This document shows positions 48,899 through 57,013 of a stretch of 64,000 bases of DNA, piece by piece. Under the pieces are notes generated by a model. The model worked only from the letters and a program-made list of their open reading frames with translations. It was not told the DNA's origin and did no database searches. Within the stretch, counting starts at the first letter, position 1. Every line of letters starts with the position of its first letter. The translations under genes and the position numbers were made by a program. Location of the stretch: positions 3,255 through 67,254 of the forward strand of contig NTHE01000006.1 of the NCBI GenBank assembly GCA_002551355.1, written 5' to 3'. The stretch is from Streptomyces sp. man185. Its GTDB lineage: Bacteria; Actinomycetota; Actinomycetes; Streptomycetales; Streptomycetaceae.

Positions 48899-49857
48899 GT
48901 GAGATCCGCGAGGTCGTCATCATCGGATCCGGCCCCGCCGGATACACCGCCGCCCTCTACGCCGCCCGCGCCCAGCTGAAGCCCTTGCTGTTCGGCAGCT
49001 CGATCTTCGTGGGCGGCTCGCTGACCACGACGACCGAGGTCGAGAACTTCCCCGGCTTCCCGGACGGCGTCGACGGCCCGGCCCTCATGGAGAACATGCG
49101 GGCTCAGGCCGAGAAGTTCGGCGCCGAGATGATCGACGACGACATCGTCTCCGTCGACCTCACCGGCGAGATCAAGGAGCTCACCGACTCCGGGGGCACC
49201 GTCCACCGAGCCAAGGCCGTGATCATCGCGACCGGATCCGGTTACCGCAAGCTCAGCCTCCCGAACGAGGAGAAGCTGTCCGGCCGTGGCGTCTCCTGGT
49301 GCGCCACCTGCGACGGCTTCTTCTTCCGCGACCGCGACATCGTCGTGGTCGGCGGCGGCGATACCGCCATGGAAGAGGCCACCTTCCTCACCCGCTTCGC
49401 CCGCTCCGTCACCGTCGTCCACCGCCGCTCCACCCTGCGCGCCTCGCAGGTCATGCGGAACCGAGCCTTCGCCGACGACAAGATCTCCTTCGCGTTCGAC
49501 AGCGAAGTCGTCGAGATCAAGGAGGAGAACGGCATGCTCGGCGGAGTCGCCCTGCGCGACACGCTGACAGGCGCGATCCGCGAACTGGCGGCCACGGGCC
49601 TGTTCATCGCCATCGGCCACGACCCCCGCACCGACCTCTTCACCGGCCAGCTCGACCTGGACGCCGAGGGCTACATCGTGGTGGAGCCCCCCTCCACCCG
49701 TACGAAGCTCCCCGGCGTCTTCGCTGCCGGCGACGTCGTCGATCACGCCTACCGCCAGGCCGTCACCGCCGCCGGAACCGGCGCGGCGGCGGGACTCGAC
49801 GCCGAGCGCTACCTGGCCGCCCTTGCCGACAAGGCCCCCGCCCTGGTGGCGAGCTGA
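48895..49857 (+). CDS. arsT: Thioredoxin reductase-like flavoenzyme (ArsT)
   Basis: This 320-residue NADPH-dependent disulfide reductase has FAD motif VVIIGSGPAGYTAALYAARA, the redox pair CATC in VSWCATCDGFFFRDRDI, NADPH motif VVVGGGDTAMEEATFLTRFA and a final FAD motif GVFAAGDVVDHAYRQAVTAA. It resembles TrxB closely. Its ATGA coupling to arsC and position in an arsenic cluster match ArsT of Streptomyces arsRBOCT clusters, where it supports arsenate reduction. No thioredoxin gene is linked. Confidence 0.85.
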   Translation: MSEIREVVIIGSGPAGYTAALYAARAQLKPLLFGSSIFVGGSLTTTTEVENFPGFPDGVDGPALMENMRAQAEKFGAEMIDDDIVSVDLTGEIKELTDSGGTVHRAKAVIIATGSGYRKLSLPNEEKLSGRGVSWCATCDGFFFRDRDIVVVGGGDTAMEEATFLTRFARSVTVVHRRSTLRASQVMRNRAFADDKISFAFDSEVVEIKEENGMLGGVALRDTLTGAIRELAATGLFIAIGHDPRTDLFTGQLDLDAEGYIVVEPPSTRTKLPGVFAAGDVVDHAYRQAVTAAGTGAAAGLDAERYLAALADKAPALVAS

Positions 49858-49966
49858 CGCAGGGGTGTGCCCGACCCGGGCGCTCCTGGCTCTCGGGGGT
49901 ACGGGAAGCGCCGCCGGGCGGTCGAGCGCGCGTGGCGAAGGCATGCGCATCGGCCGCCGGCCGAGC

Positions 49967-50665
49967 TCAGACCCGATCCGGTGCGGGAAGAACCTGATCC
50001 TCCGTCCGCTCCAGCCAGTCGAGATACCAGTGGGCGAAGGTGGCAGGCTGCCCGTCGGGCGTCAGGAGCGGCACCAGATCTCGGTCCTCGGCCCGGTCGT
50101 CCGACCAGATGCGTCCGCGTTCCGGGCCGGTGATGATCAGCCACTGGCGATAGGCGCAGCCGAGGTGGGACACCACGATCGCGCCGAACGTGCGCTCCGG
50201 CTTCCACATCACGTCCTCCCATCGCTCGTCCCATGCCTCGACGGCGTCGTCGAAGTCTTCGATCTCGGCGAAGCCCTCCTCCTCCGGACGCCGGCGCAGG
50301 AGTGAAGCGAGCTCGTCGGGATCGGGTCCGTGCTGAGGGAACGGCCGGCCGAGGTTCGACAGGTCGGCCAGCTCGGCCCCGTCCCCCTCCCAGCGCCAGC
50401 GGCCCTGAACGCGACGGACGGGGAAGAGCCCGTAGGCGGGTCCCGCCCCGCCCGCCCCGACGTGGAGAAGGAAGCCGCGGTACTCCTCCGGCAGCTCCAC
50501 GCCGACCTGCGCTTCGAGTTCGGAGAGCTGCGCGGCGGTGAGCGTCTCCTCCAGGAGGAAGCGGTGCCCCCGCGCGCCGAACACCTCAGCACTGTCGGAC
50601 AGAGCGCCGAGCGCTTCCACCCGCCGCCGAACTCCGGTCCATGTCCGATCCATCCGAGCCACCAT
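49967..50665 (-). CDS. SMI1/KNR4 (SUKH) family protein
   Basis: This is a 232-residue cytosolic protein. The SUKH fold is indicated by FLLEETLTAAQLSELEAQVG, VELPEEYRGFLLHVGAGGAG, PAYGLFPV and IVVSHLGCAYRQWLIITGPE followed by RGRIWSD. Such proteins include immunity proteins against contact-dependent toxins, but many streptomycete copies are solitary housekeeping or orphan genes. No toxin gene is adjacent. TAGTGT 6 nt before the ATG predicts a leaderless transcript. Confidence 0.8.
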   Translation of the reverse strand: MVARMDRTWTGVRRRVEALGALSDSAEVFGARGHRFLLEETLTAAQLSELEAQVGVELPEEYRGFLLHVGAGGAGPAYGLFPVRRVQGRWRWEGDGAELADLSNLGRPFPQHGPDPDELASLLRRRPEEEGFAEIEDFDDAVEAWDERWEDVMWKPERTFGAIVVSHLGCAYRQWLIITGPERGRIWSDDRAEDRDLVPLLTPDGQPATFAHWYLDWLERTEDQVLPAPDRV

Positions 50666-50677
50666 GCCGTGACACTA
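50666..50677 (-). promoter_or_regulatory. -10 element for leaderless SMI1/KNR4 gene
   Basis: On the minus strand TAGTGT (50672-50677) lies 6 nt before ATG 50665, with no ribosome site. Confidence 0.5.
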
Positions 50678-50745
50678 CTCAGCAGGCTGCGCGGCGGGCT
50701 TTCCGGGTGCACCGGGACGGCCCTGCCGACGACCAGGTCGTTTTC

Positions 50746-50772
50746 TCTACAGTTCTCGGCCAGTTCTGTAGA
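50746..50772. promoter_or_regulatory. Inverted repeat in the protease promoter region
   Basis: TCTACAG (50746-50752) and CTGTAGA (50766-50772) are perfect inverted arms with a 13-nt centre, embedded in a locally AT-rich stretch within the 288-bp gap upstream of the secreted protease. It is a probable operator; the regulator is unknown. Confidence 0.4.
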
Positions 50773-50953
50773 AAAGAACCCCACCGTCACTTCTTGTCCC
50801 GGCAGTTGCGGCTGCGCCAGAGTTCGAGGCGCGGCGACAGGAACATGTCATCGCCGCCGGGCAGTGTCCATGGAACACATCACGCTTCCCCAGGCGTGGT
50901 GTGGCCACCCCCCCCATTGTCTGGACGCTCGCCTGCGTAGCGGAAGGAATCGC

Positions 50954-52174
50954 GTGAAGCACGGAAAGAAGAACGCGCGCAGATACATCGTGGCTGCCTC
51001 GATCGGCGCCCTTCTGTCGGCCGGAGTCGCCACAGGGGCCTACGCCGGTACGACGCAGGAGCCTTCGGCGCCCGCAGCGGCGCCGGCGTACCAGCCGGAG
51101 ATGGTCAAGGCGCTCGCCACCACCCTGGGCGTCAGCGAGAAGGCCGCGGTGCAGCGGCTGGACCGCGAGGCCGAGCAGCAGGACCGGTTCGCGGAGCTGC
51201 GGAAGGACCGGGTCGAGACGCTCGGGGCCTTCTTCGCCAAGGACGGTTCGCTGGTCGTCAACGCCGCCGACGCCGAGGCGGCGAAGGACGTACGGGCTGC
51301 GGGCCTCAAGGCCCGGGTTCCCGAGCGTGGCGCGAGCGAGCTCGACCGCATCAAGGCCCGGCTCGACGCCAAGGCGCTCAAGAACGCCCCGGCCGGGGTG
51401 TCCGCGTGGTCCGTCGACCTCGCGTCGGACACCGTGACCGTCGAGGTCAACGGCGACTCCGACGCCGCCACCCGCAGCTTCCTCAAGGCCGCGCAGAGCA
51501 ACGGCGACGCCGTGCGCGTCGTGAAGGGGCAGGAGAAGCTGGAGACCCAGGCCGTCGTTCCGCCCGGCAGCCGCATGACCTTCAACGGCTACCTCTGCTC
51601 CGTCGGTTACGGCGCCAAGGACCGCAGCGGCAAGCAGGTGCTCGTGACCGCCGGGCACTGCATCGAAGACCTGCCCGCACTGGCCTACAACGGCACCCGG
51701 TTCGCCAAGGGGACCCACACCCGGTTCGCGCTCGGCACCCGCAGCGTCGACATGGGCATCGCGGCCGTCGACTCCGGCAACTCGATCGGCCTCGACGTCA
51801 CCACGTACGGCAAGGCCGGCGCCGTCCCGGTCAGGGGCAGCAAGCGGGCCCCCGCCGGCGCGGCGCTCTGCAAGTCCGGTCAGACCACCAACTGGACCTG
51901 CGGAAAGGTCGGTTCGTACAACGTCAGCGTCACCTACACCGACCAGAACGGCGGCCCGGACACCGTCGTGACCGGGCTGGCGAGCTCCAGCGTCTGCACC
52001 CAGGGAGGGGACAGCGGGGGCGCGTACATCTCCGGTGACCAGGCCCAGGGCATGACGTCCGGCGGTCCCAGCAGCCAGCGCTGCAACGGCCAGGTCAACT
52101 CGCCCGGCTCGTCCTACTTCCAGCCGCTCGACGACGCCCTCGCGTACTACGGGCTGACGCTCAACACCAAGTAG
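50954..52174 (+). CDS. Secreted S1 serine protease, streptogrisin-like preproprotein
   Basis: This is a 406-residue preproprotein. A signal peptide (KHGKKNARRYIVAASIGALL to about residue 33) is followed by a propeptide of about 170 residues of the alpha-lytic protease prodomain type, then a chymotrypsin-fold catalytic domain of about 200 residues. The triad is visible: His in VTAGHCIED, Asp in SVDMGIAAVDS and Ser in CTQGGDSGGAYIS. Cysteine pairs suit disulfides. It is secreted and probably matures by self-cleavage of the propeptide. GTG 50954 follows GGAAGGAA by 4 nt. An upstream inverted repeat may mediate control. Confidence 0.9.
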   Translation: MKHGKKNARRYIVAASIGALLSAGVATGAYAGTTQEPSAPAAAPAYQPEMVKALATTLGVSEKAAVQRLDREAEQQDRFAELRKDRVETLGAFFAKDGSLVVNAADAEAAKDVRAAGLKARVPERGASELDRIKARLDAKALKNAPAGVSAWSVDLASDTVTVEVNGDSDAATRSFLKAAQSNGDAVRVVKGQEKLETQAVVPPGSRMTFNGYLCSVGYGAKDRSGKQVLVTAGHCIEDLPALAYNGTRFAKGTHTRFALGTRSVDMGIAAVDSGNSIGLDVTTYGKAGAVPVRGSKRAPAGAALCKSGQTTNWTCGKVGSYNVSVTYTDQNGGPDTVVTGLASSSVCTQGGDSGGAYISGDQAQGMTSGGPSSQRCNGQVNSPGSSYFQPLDDALAYYGLTLNTK

Positions 52175-52219
52175 CCCCACCGCAGGAACAGACCGGCAGA
52201 AAAGGCCACCCCCCAGACG

Positions 52220-52254
52220 CGGGAGACCGTCCACTCATCCTGGGCGGTCTCCCG
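52220..52254. terminator. Shared terminator of convergent protease and XRE genes
   Basis: A perfect 10-bp stem (52220-52229 with 52245-52254) has a 15-nt loop. The XRE stop codon (52235-52237) lies in the loop, so the hairpin serves the + gene fully and overlaps the end of the - gene. Confidence 0.75.
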
Positions 52255-53353
52255 TTCCACCTGTTCCCGTCCCGTACTCCCACGCCACCCCGTGGACGCC
52301 GGGCTTGCACCGGGAGGTCAGCACATGCACGTCGTGCGCGTCGCTCAGCGGGATGCGCCGCCGGCCGCGGGGCGGGGCGCCGACCTTCTCCCGGACGTAC
52401 CGGTGGCAGTCCGCCGGCAGGGCGCCGGGGTGGAAGAAGACCTGCTGGAGGTATTCGTGGAGGTTCGTCCGCGACCAGCGCTCGTAGTGCGTGGCCGGCG
52501 TCTCGGAGGGGCTCACCTCGACCGCGTAACTCACCACCGTGGTGTCCAGCTTGGCCAGCTCCCGGCCGAAGTGGATCTCCAGCACCAGGGACTTGAGCCC
52601 CTTCAGATACGTGGCCTCGGCGAGGCGGCCGCAGGTGACCCTGATGTCGACGGGCTCGGCCGCCTCGTCGTCGAAGCTGAGCACGAAGATCGCCCGGTCG
52701 GCCCCCGCCCGGCTGGCCCGCAGAACGTTCGTCGTGGAGATCCCGCTCAGCGTGCCGCTCTCGCCGACCCGCACGATGTCGTGGACCATCAGCGAGCTGG
52801 TCTCCTGGTTGAAGTGGCGGAAGCGCGCGCCGAGCGCCTTCTCCACCACCGAGTCCTCCCCGAGGATCTGGAGCGCCGCCCCCTCCGCGCCGGGTGGGGT
52901 GATCCGGCCGCGCGGGCGGCGCGGGCCGAGCAGCGAGCGCAGGGCTCCCGCGGGCAGCTCCAGGATCTCCTCCAGCACGTCCACGGCCCGCAGGGACCGG
53001 GCCCGTTCGGGCTGGCTGCGGCCGCGCTGCCAGCTGCTGAGGGTGGCCTGGCTGATGGTGATGCCGCGCACCCTGAGCCGTTCGCTCACTCGCTCCAGGG
53101 AGAGCCCGCGGCGGCTCAGCGCCTCCCGCAGGACGCCGGGGAAGGTGTCGGCGCCGGTCGCCGCCGCGTGCAGGGCCGAGGTGGTGATGGCCTCGCCCGT
53201 CCGCGCCGCGGTGGCGTGTGCCTCGGCGTGCTGCGAGGGGGTGGTGATGGCCTCGGCGTGCTGCGCGGGGGTGGCTTGCGCCTCCGTGGTCCGCGCTCCG
53301 GTGGAGCCCGGACCGGTGGCGCGCGCCTCGTCGGTGTCCGTATCGCTCGACAT
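52235..53353 (-). CDS. XRE-type regulator with C-terminal sensor-like domain
   Basis: This is a 372-residue protein. The first 70 residues are low-complexity Thr/Ala/Glu/His repeats (AEAITTPSQHAEAHATAA). A Cro/C1 helix-turn-helix follows at about residues 72-140 (VLREALSRRGLSLERVSERL, ITISQATLSSWQRGRSQPER). The remaining 230 residues form an uncharacterised domain (FRHFNQETSSLMVHDIVRVG, ESGTLSGISTTNVLRAS) common in streptomycete regulators. It is divergent from the sigma-CAP fusion gene with 139 bp between starts, so it may regulate it. ATG 53353 has GGAGGGAC upstream. Confidence 0.75.
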   Translation of the reverse strand: MSSDTDTDEARATGPGSTGARTTEAQATPAQHAEAITTPSQHAEAHATAARTGEAITTSALHAAATGADTFPGVLREALSRRGLSLERVSERLRVRGITISQATLSSWQRGRSQPERARSLRAVDVLEEILELPAGALRSLLGPRRPRGRITPPGAEGAALQILGEDSVVEKALGARFRHFNQETSSLMVHDIVRVGESGTLSGISTTNVLRASRAGADRAIFVLSFDDEAAEPVDIRVTCGRLAEATYLKGLKSLVLEIHFGRELAKLDTTVVSYAVEVSPSETPATHYERWSRTNLHEYLQQVFFHPGALPADCHRYVREKVGAPPRGRRRIPLSDAHDVHVLTSRCKPGVHGVAWEYGTGTGGTGDRPG

Positions 53354-53492
53354 GTCCCTCCCGTTCCCGGCACTCTCTCGGCGGGACGGCCTGCCGGCCC
53401 CCGCATACTGGTGGACCACCGGACGGGGGGCGGATAACAAAACCCCCAGGGGTGACCTGGCCCACATTCCGGTGGCGGACCGAACGAAGGGC

Positions 53493-54995
53493 GTGAACGG
53501 CGTGGACAGCACCGCTCTGGTCATCGCGGCGAGGAACGGCGACCGGGCCGCCGGGGAACGGCTGGCCGCCCAGTACCTGCCGCTCGTCTACAACGTCGTC
53601 GGGCGCGCCCTCAACGGCCATCCGGACGTGGACGACGTGGTGCAGGAGACCATGCTCCGGGCGCTCTCCGGCCTGCCCTCGCTGCGCGATCCGTCCCGTT
53701 TCCGCTCCTGGCTCGTCGCCATCGCCATGAACCAGGTCCGCAGCCGCTGGTCCAATCTCGGCCACCGCCCCGCCCCGCTGGAGGCGACCGAGGACCCGGC
53801 CGACCCTGCCGCCGACTTCGTCGACCTGACGATCCTGCGCCTGGAACTCTCCGGGCAGCGGCGCGAGACGGCCGAGGCGACCCGCTGGCTGGACGACGCC
53901 GAGCGCGATGTCCTGTCCCTGTGGTGGCTGGAGACGACCGGCGACCTCACCCGGGCCGAGCTGGCCGAGGCGCTCGGCCTGTCCCCGCAGCACGCCGCCG
54001 TTCGCGTCCAGCGGGTGAAGAACCAGCTCGACGTCGGCCGCGCGGTCGTCCGGGCCCTGGCCTCCGACCCCCGCTGCCCGGCCCTGGAGGACCTCCTGGG
54101 CGACTGGGACGGTACGCCGACGCCGCTGTGGCGCAAGCGGATCGCCCGCCATGTACGGGGCTGCGCCTCCTGCTCCGACGGCAGTGCGGGGCTGGTCCCG
54201 CCGGAGGGCCTGCTCTCCGGGCTCGCGCTCGTGGTGCCGCTCTACGACAGCGGGCAGCAGGCGGCGGTGGCCGTCGCCTCCTCGGCCGCCCCGGCCACCG
54301 CGTCCTCGGCCGCCGCCCACTCCGCCCCGGCCGCTTTCTCGGCCGGGAAGGCGGCGGGGCTCATAGCCGGGGCGGCCGCCGTGACCGCCCTCGCCGTACT
54401 GATCTGGCCCTCTGCCCCCGCCCCGACCGAATCCCGGGGCGGGGGCGTCACGTACAGCCCCGCGCCCCCGCCGCCCGCGGCCGCCGAGCCGCTCCCCACG
54501 CCCTCCGCGACCTCACCTTCCCCCTCGCCGAGCCGTACCGCCGCATCCCGGCCGCCCGCCGCCTCCCCGGAGCCCTCGGCACCGCCCGCGCCCGAGCCCG
54601 CCGAAGCGCGCCCGGGCCCGGACGCCCGTGTGGTCACCCGGGTCAACACCCTGCGCGCCGCGAACGGTTGCCCGGAGCTGGAGACCGACCCCCGGCTGAC
54701 CGAGGTCGCCCAGCGGCACTCCGAGGACATGGCCGCGCGGAACTACTTCGACCACACCGACTCCTCGGGCCGGGGCGCGGGCGACCGGGTCGGCGCCACG
54801 GGCTACGACTGGTCGGCCGTCGGGGAGACCATCGCGACCGGCATGAGCGATCCGGCCGCGGTCGTCGAGGAGTGGCGCAACAGCCCCGGCCGCGACGACG
54901 ACATCTTCAACTGCGACTTCGTCCACGTCGGCGTGGGCATCGCCGACTCCCCGCGCGGCCCCTACTGGACCCAGGTGCTGGCCACCCCGAGGTGA
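53493..54995 (+). CDS. Membrane-anchored ECF sigma factor fused to zinc anti-sigma motif and CAP domain
   Basis: This is a single 500-residue chain. Residues about 1-95 are sigma region 2 (VYNVVGRALNGHPDVDDVVQ, FRSWLVAIAMNQVRSRW) and about 130-190 sigma region 4 (LDDAERDVLSLWW, AEALGLSPQHAAVRVQRVK). A zinc anti-sigma signature follows at His220-x3-Cys224-x2-Cys227 (RHVRGCASC). One membrane helix lies near 286-308 (AAGLIAGAAAVTALAVLIW), then a Pro/Ser linker and, from about 376, an extracytoplasmic CAP/SCP domain (VVTRVNTLRAANGCPELETD, YFDHTDSSGRGAGDRV). Sigma activity would presumably be held at the membrane and released on an outside signal. The GTG start is chosen by frame and GAAGG; GTG 53502 is an alternative. 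Confidence 0.8.
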   Translation: MNGVDSTALVIAARNGDRAAGERLAAQYLPLVYNVVGRALNGHPDVDDVVQETMLRALSGLPSLRDPSRFRSWLVAIAMNQVRSRWSNLGHRPAPLEATEDPADPAADFVDLTILRLELSGQRRETAEATRWLDDAERDVLSLWWLETTGDLTRAELAEALGLSPQHAAVRVQRVKNQLDVGRAVVRALASDPRCPALEDLLGDWDGTPTPLWRKRIARHVRGCASCSDGSAGLVPPEGLLSGLALVVPLYDSGQQAAVAVASSAAPATASSAAAHSAPAAFSAGKAAGLIAGAAAVTALAVLIWPSAPAPTESRGGGVTYSPAPPPPAAAEPLPTPSATSPSPSPSRTAASRPPAASPEPSAPPAPEPAEARPGPDARVVTRVNTLRAANGCPELETDPRLTEVAQRHSEDMAARNYFDHTDSSGRGAGDRVGATGYDWSAVGETIATGMSDPAAVVEEWRNSPGRDDDIFNCDFVHVGVGIADSPRGPYWTQVLATPR

Positions 54996-55039
54996 GCGAA
55001 CGGGCCGATTGTCAGTGGCGGGTGCCAGACTCGGTCGGC

Positions 55040-55516
55040 ATGGGAGACAGCGCGCAGTTCACGGACGTCGGGCTCAGGGATGTCGTCGCAGCGGACCTGG
55101 AGGCGTTTCTCGCGTACGAGCACGACCCGGAGGCGGTCCGGAGATCGCGCTTCACGCCGCGGGAGAGGGACGCGTTCATGACGCACTGGAAGACGCGGGT
55201 GCTGGGGGATCCCGCCAACTTCGTGCAGACGGTCGTCGTGGACGGAGAGACGGCGGGGAGCATCGTGGCCTGGTGGGAGGAGGACCGGCGCTTCATCGGC
55301 TACTGGTTCGGTCGTACGTACTGGGGCCGTGGCATCGGAACGCGGGCGCTGACCGCGTTCCTGGAGCGGGAGACGGCCCGCCCGCTGTACGCGGACCCCG
55401 TCGTCGGCAACACCGGCTCGGTACGGCTGCTGGAGAAGTGCGGGTTCACGGCGACGGGCACGGTGCGGCACGGGGAGGACGAGCACGTGGTCCTGGTGCT
55501 CGGCGGGAGTGCGTGA
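55040..55516 (+). CDS. GNAT-family acetyltransferase
   Basis: This 158-residue GNAT protein of the RimJ/RimL-like acetyltransferase_3 group shows DVVAADLEAFLAYEHDPEAV, a V-x2-W region (SIVAWWEEDRRFIGYW), the acetyl-CoA loop RTYWGRGIGTRALTAFL and NTGSVRLLEKCGFTATGTVR. The acceptor is unknown. The ATG at 55040 starts the conserved region; the ribosome site is weak (GGCGGG about 20 nt upstream). Its stop codon lies in the first unit of a perfect 18-bp tandem repeat. Confidence 0.8.
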   Translation: MGDSAQFTDVGLRDVVAADLEAFLAYEHDPEAVRRSRFTPRERDAFMTHWKTRVLGDPANFVQTVVVDGETAGSIVAWWEEDRRFIGYWFGRTYWGRGIGTRALTAFLERETARPLYADPVVGNTGSVRLLEKCGFTATGTVRHGEDEHVVLVLGGSA

Positions 55517-55534
55517 CTCGGCGGGAGTGCGTGA
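55499..55534. repeat. Perfect 18-bp tandem repeat across a stop codon
   Basis: CTCGGCGGGAGTGCGTGA occurs at 55499-55516 and again at 55517-55534. The first copy supplies the last codons and stop of the acetyltransferase; the second repeats them untranslated. Confidence 0.9.
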
Positions 55535-55679
55535 CCAACGGCCGTGTCCGGGTGGCGGGTTGAACGGGGAAACGGGGATCGGTGGGACCGGTCGAACGGC
55601 GAGCGGCGTACGCTTTCCGGGACGCTGGCGCAGCTCGCGGCCCGGCTCCGGTTCCGGTTCCGTACGGAGGAGTGGTCCT

Positions 55680-56465
55680 GTGACGTCCGACGCGCAGCGC
55701 GACCCGATCGACACCGGCAAGCCCCATCCCGCGCGCGTCTATGACTGGCTGCTCGGCGGCAAGGACAACTACGCGGTCGACCAGCAGGTAGGGGAGAAGC
55801 TGCCCGCCGAGGCGAGGGCGAACGCCGCGCGGAACCGGGCCTTCATGCACCGGTCCGCCGCCTGGCTGGCGCAGCAGGGGGTGGACCAGTTCCTGGACGT
55901 GGGCACCGGGATACCGACCGCCCCCAACCTCCACCAGATCGTCCAGCGGATCACCCCGGCCGCCCGGGTCGTCTACGTGGACAACGACCCCATCGTCCTG
56001 CGCCACGCGGAGGCACTGCTGGTCAGCGACCCGGCGGGCGCGACGGACTATCTGCAGGCCGATGTGCGCGAGCCGGAGGCGATCCTGGAACAGGCGAGGA
56101 AGGTGCTGGACTTCGACCGGCCGGTCGCCCTCTCCCTGATCGCGCTCATGCACTTCCTGCGGGACGAGGAGGATCCGTACGGCATCACGCGGACGCTCGT
56201 CGGCGCGCTGGCCCCGGGAAGCTTCCTCGTGCTGTCGCACGGCACCGCCGATCAGCACCCGGAGCTGCGGGAGGAGACGGAGAGGGCGTACCGGAAGGGG
56301 GCCATCGCCCTGCGGATGCGGACCCGCGCCGAGGTCGAGCCGTTCTTCGAGGGTCTTGAGCTGGCCGCCCCGGGGCTGGTCCCCGCCGCCGAGTGGTATC
56401 GGGAGCAGCCCGCGCCCGCCCAGGAGCGCAGCGGGTTCTACGTGGGGGTCGCGCGGGTGCGCTGA
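55680..56465 (+). CDS. DUF574 SAM-dependent methyltransferase
   Basis: This 261-residue protein of the actinobacterial S-adenosyl methyltransferase family (DUF574) begins DPIDTGKPHPARVYDWLLGG with KDNYAVDQ, a near-invariant family start. The SAM site is FLDVGTGIPTAPNLHQIVQR with VVYVDNDPIVLRHAEALL, and LIALMHFLRDEEDPYGI follows. Streptomycetes carry many copies, often beside regulators; the acceptor is unknown. GTG 55680 follows GGAGGAG. Confidence 0.88.
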   Translation: MTSDAQRDPIDTGKPHPARVYDWLLGGKDNYAVDQQVGEKLPAEARANAARNRAFMHRSAAWLAQQGVDQFLDVGTGIPTAPNLHQIVQRITPAARVVYVDNDPIVLRHAEALLVSDPAGATDYLQADVREPEAILEQARKVLDFDRPVALSLIALMHFLRDEEDPYGITRTLVGALAPGSFLVLSHGTADQHPELREETERAYRKGAIALRMRTRAEVEPFFEGLELAAPGLVPAAEWYREQPAPAQERSGFYVGVARVR

Positions 56466-56474
56466 CCCCGCCCC

Positions 56475-56963
56475 CTACGGCTGCCGCAGCGGCTTGGCCA
56501 TGCAGATGCTGCTGTCGTACGTCCGGTAGTGGCCGAACTTGACCTCGCAGACGGTGTAGCCGCACGAGGTGTAGAGCGCCACGGCCTCGGGCTGCTGGTC
56601 GCCGGTCTCCAGGACCATCCTGGTCCGGCCCGCGTCCCGGGCGCTCTCCTCCAGGGCGGCGAGCATCCGTCGGGCCAGGCCGCGGCCTCGGCCCTCGGGG
56701 ATCACGAACATCCGCTTGATCTCGGCGTCGCCGTCCTCGTAACCGTCGGCGTTGAGGTTCTGGGTCCGCCAGCCGCCGGTCGCCACCGGGCGGTCCCGCT
56801 CGTCGTAGGCGAGCAGATACAGACCGTGCGGCGGGACGAACATCGACGGGTCGAGCGGTGTGACATCGCCCTCGTCGCCGTAGCGCTCGGCGTATTCGAG
56901 CTGCACCTGGTCATTGAGTTTGACGGCGTCGGGGTGGTCGAAGGGCCGAGGATGAATAAGCAT
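56475..56963 (-). CDS. GNAT-family acetyltransferase
   Basis: This 162-residue single-domain GNAT protein has LLAYDERDRPVATGGWRTQ, the acetyl-CoA loop AEIKRMFVIPEGRGRGLARR and the C-terminal MVLETGDQQPEAVALYTSCG. The substrate is unknown. It is divergent from exonuclease III with only 50 bp between ATGs, and TACGAT lies 7 nt before its start, so both genes appear leaderless from back-to-back promoters. Confidence 0.85.
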   Translation of the reverse strand: MLIHPRPFDHPDAVKLNDQVQLEYAERYGDEGDVTPLDPSMFVPPHGLYLLAYDERDRPVATGGWRTQNLNADGYEDGDAEIKRMFVIPEGRGRGLARRMLAALEESARDAGRTRMVLETGDQQPEAVALYTSCGYTVCEVKFGHYRTYDSSICMAKPLRQP

Positions 56964-57013
56964 GCTAAGTATCGTATATCTGTGCGTGGGGGTGGAGTAG
57001 GTACTGTTCGGGG
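56964..57013. promoter_or_regulatory. Back-to-back leaderless promoters in 50 bp
   Basis: Minus strand: TACGAT (56971-56976) 7 nt before ATG 56963. Plus strand: TACTGT (57002-57007) 6 nt before ATG 57014. Neither gene has a Shine-Dalgarno sequence. Confidence 0.55.

Noticed and set aside
49967..50665. Contact-dependent toxin immunity system around the SMI1/KNR4 gene
   Set aside because: No toxin, Hint, RHS or WXG100 gene is adjacent; neighbours are arsT and a secreted protease.
54513..55015. Additional frames overlapping the CAP domain that suggest a separate gene
   Set aside because: The sigma-to-CAP frame is continuous, with proper linker and domain order; overlapping frames are Arg/Gly-rich shadows.
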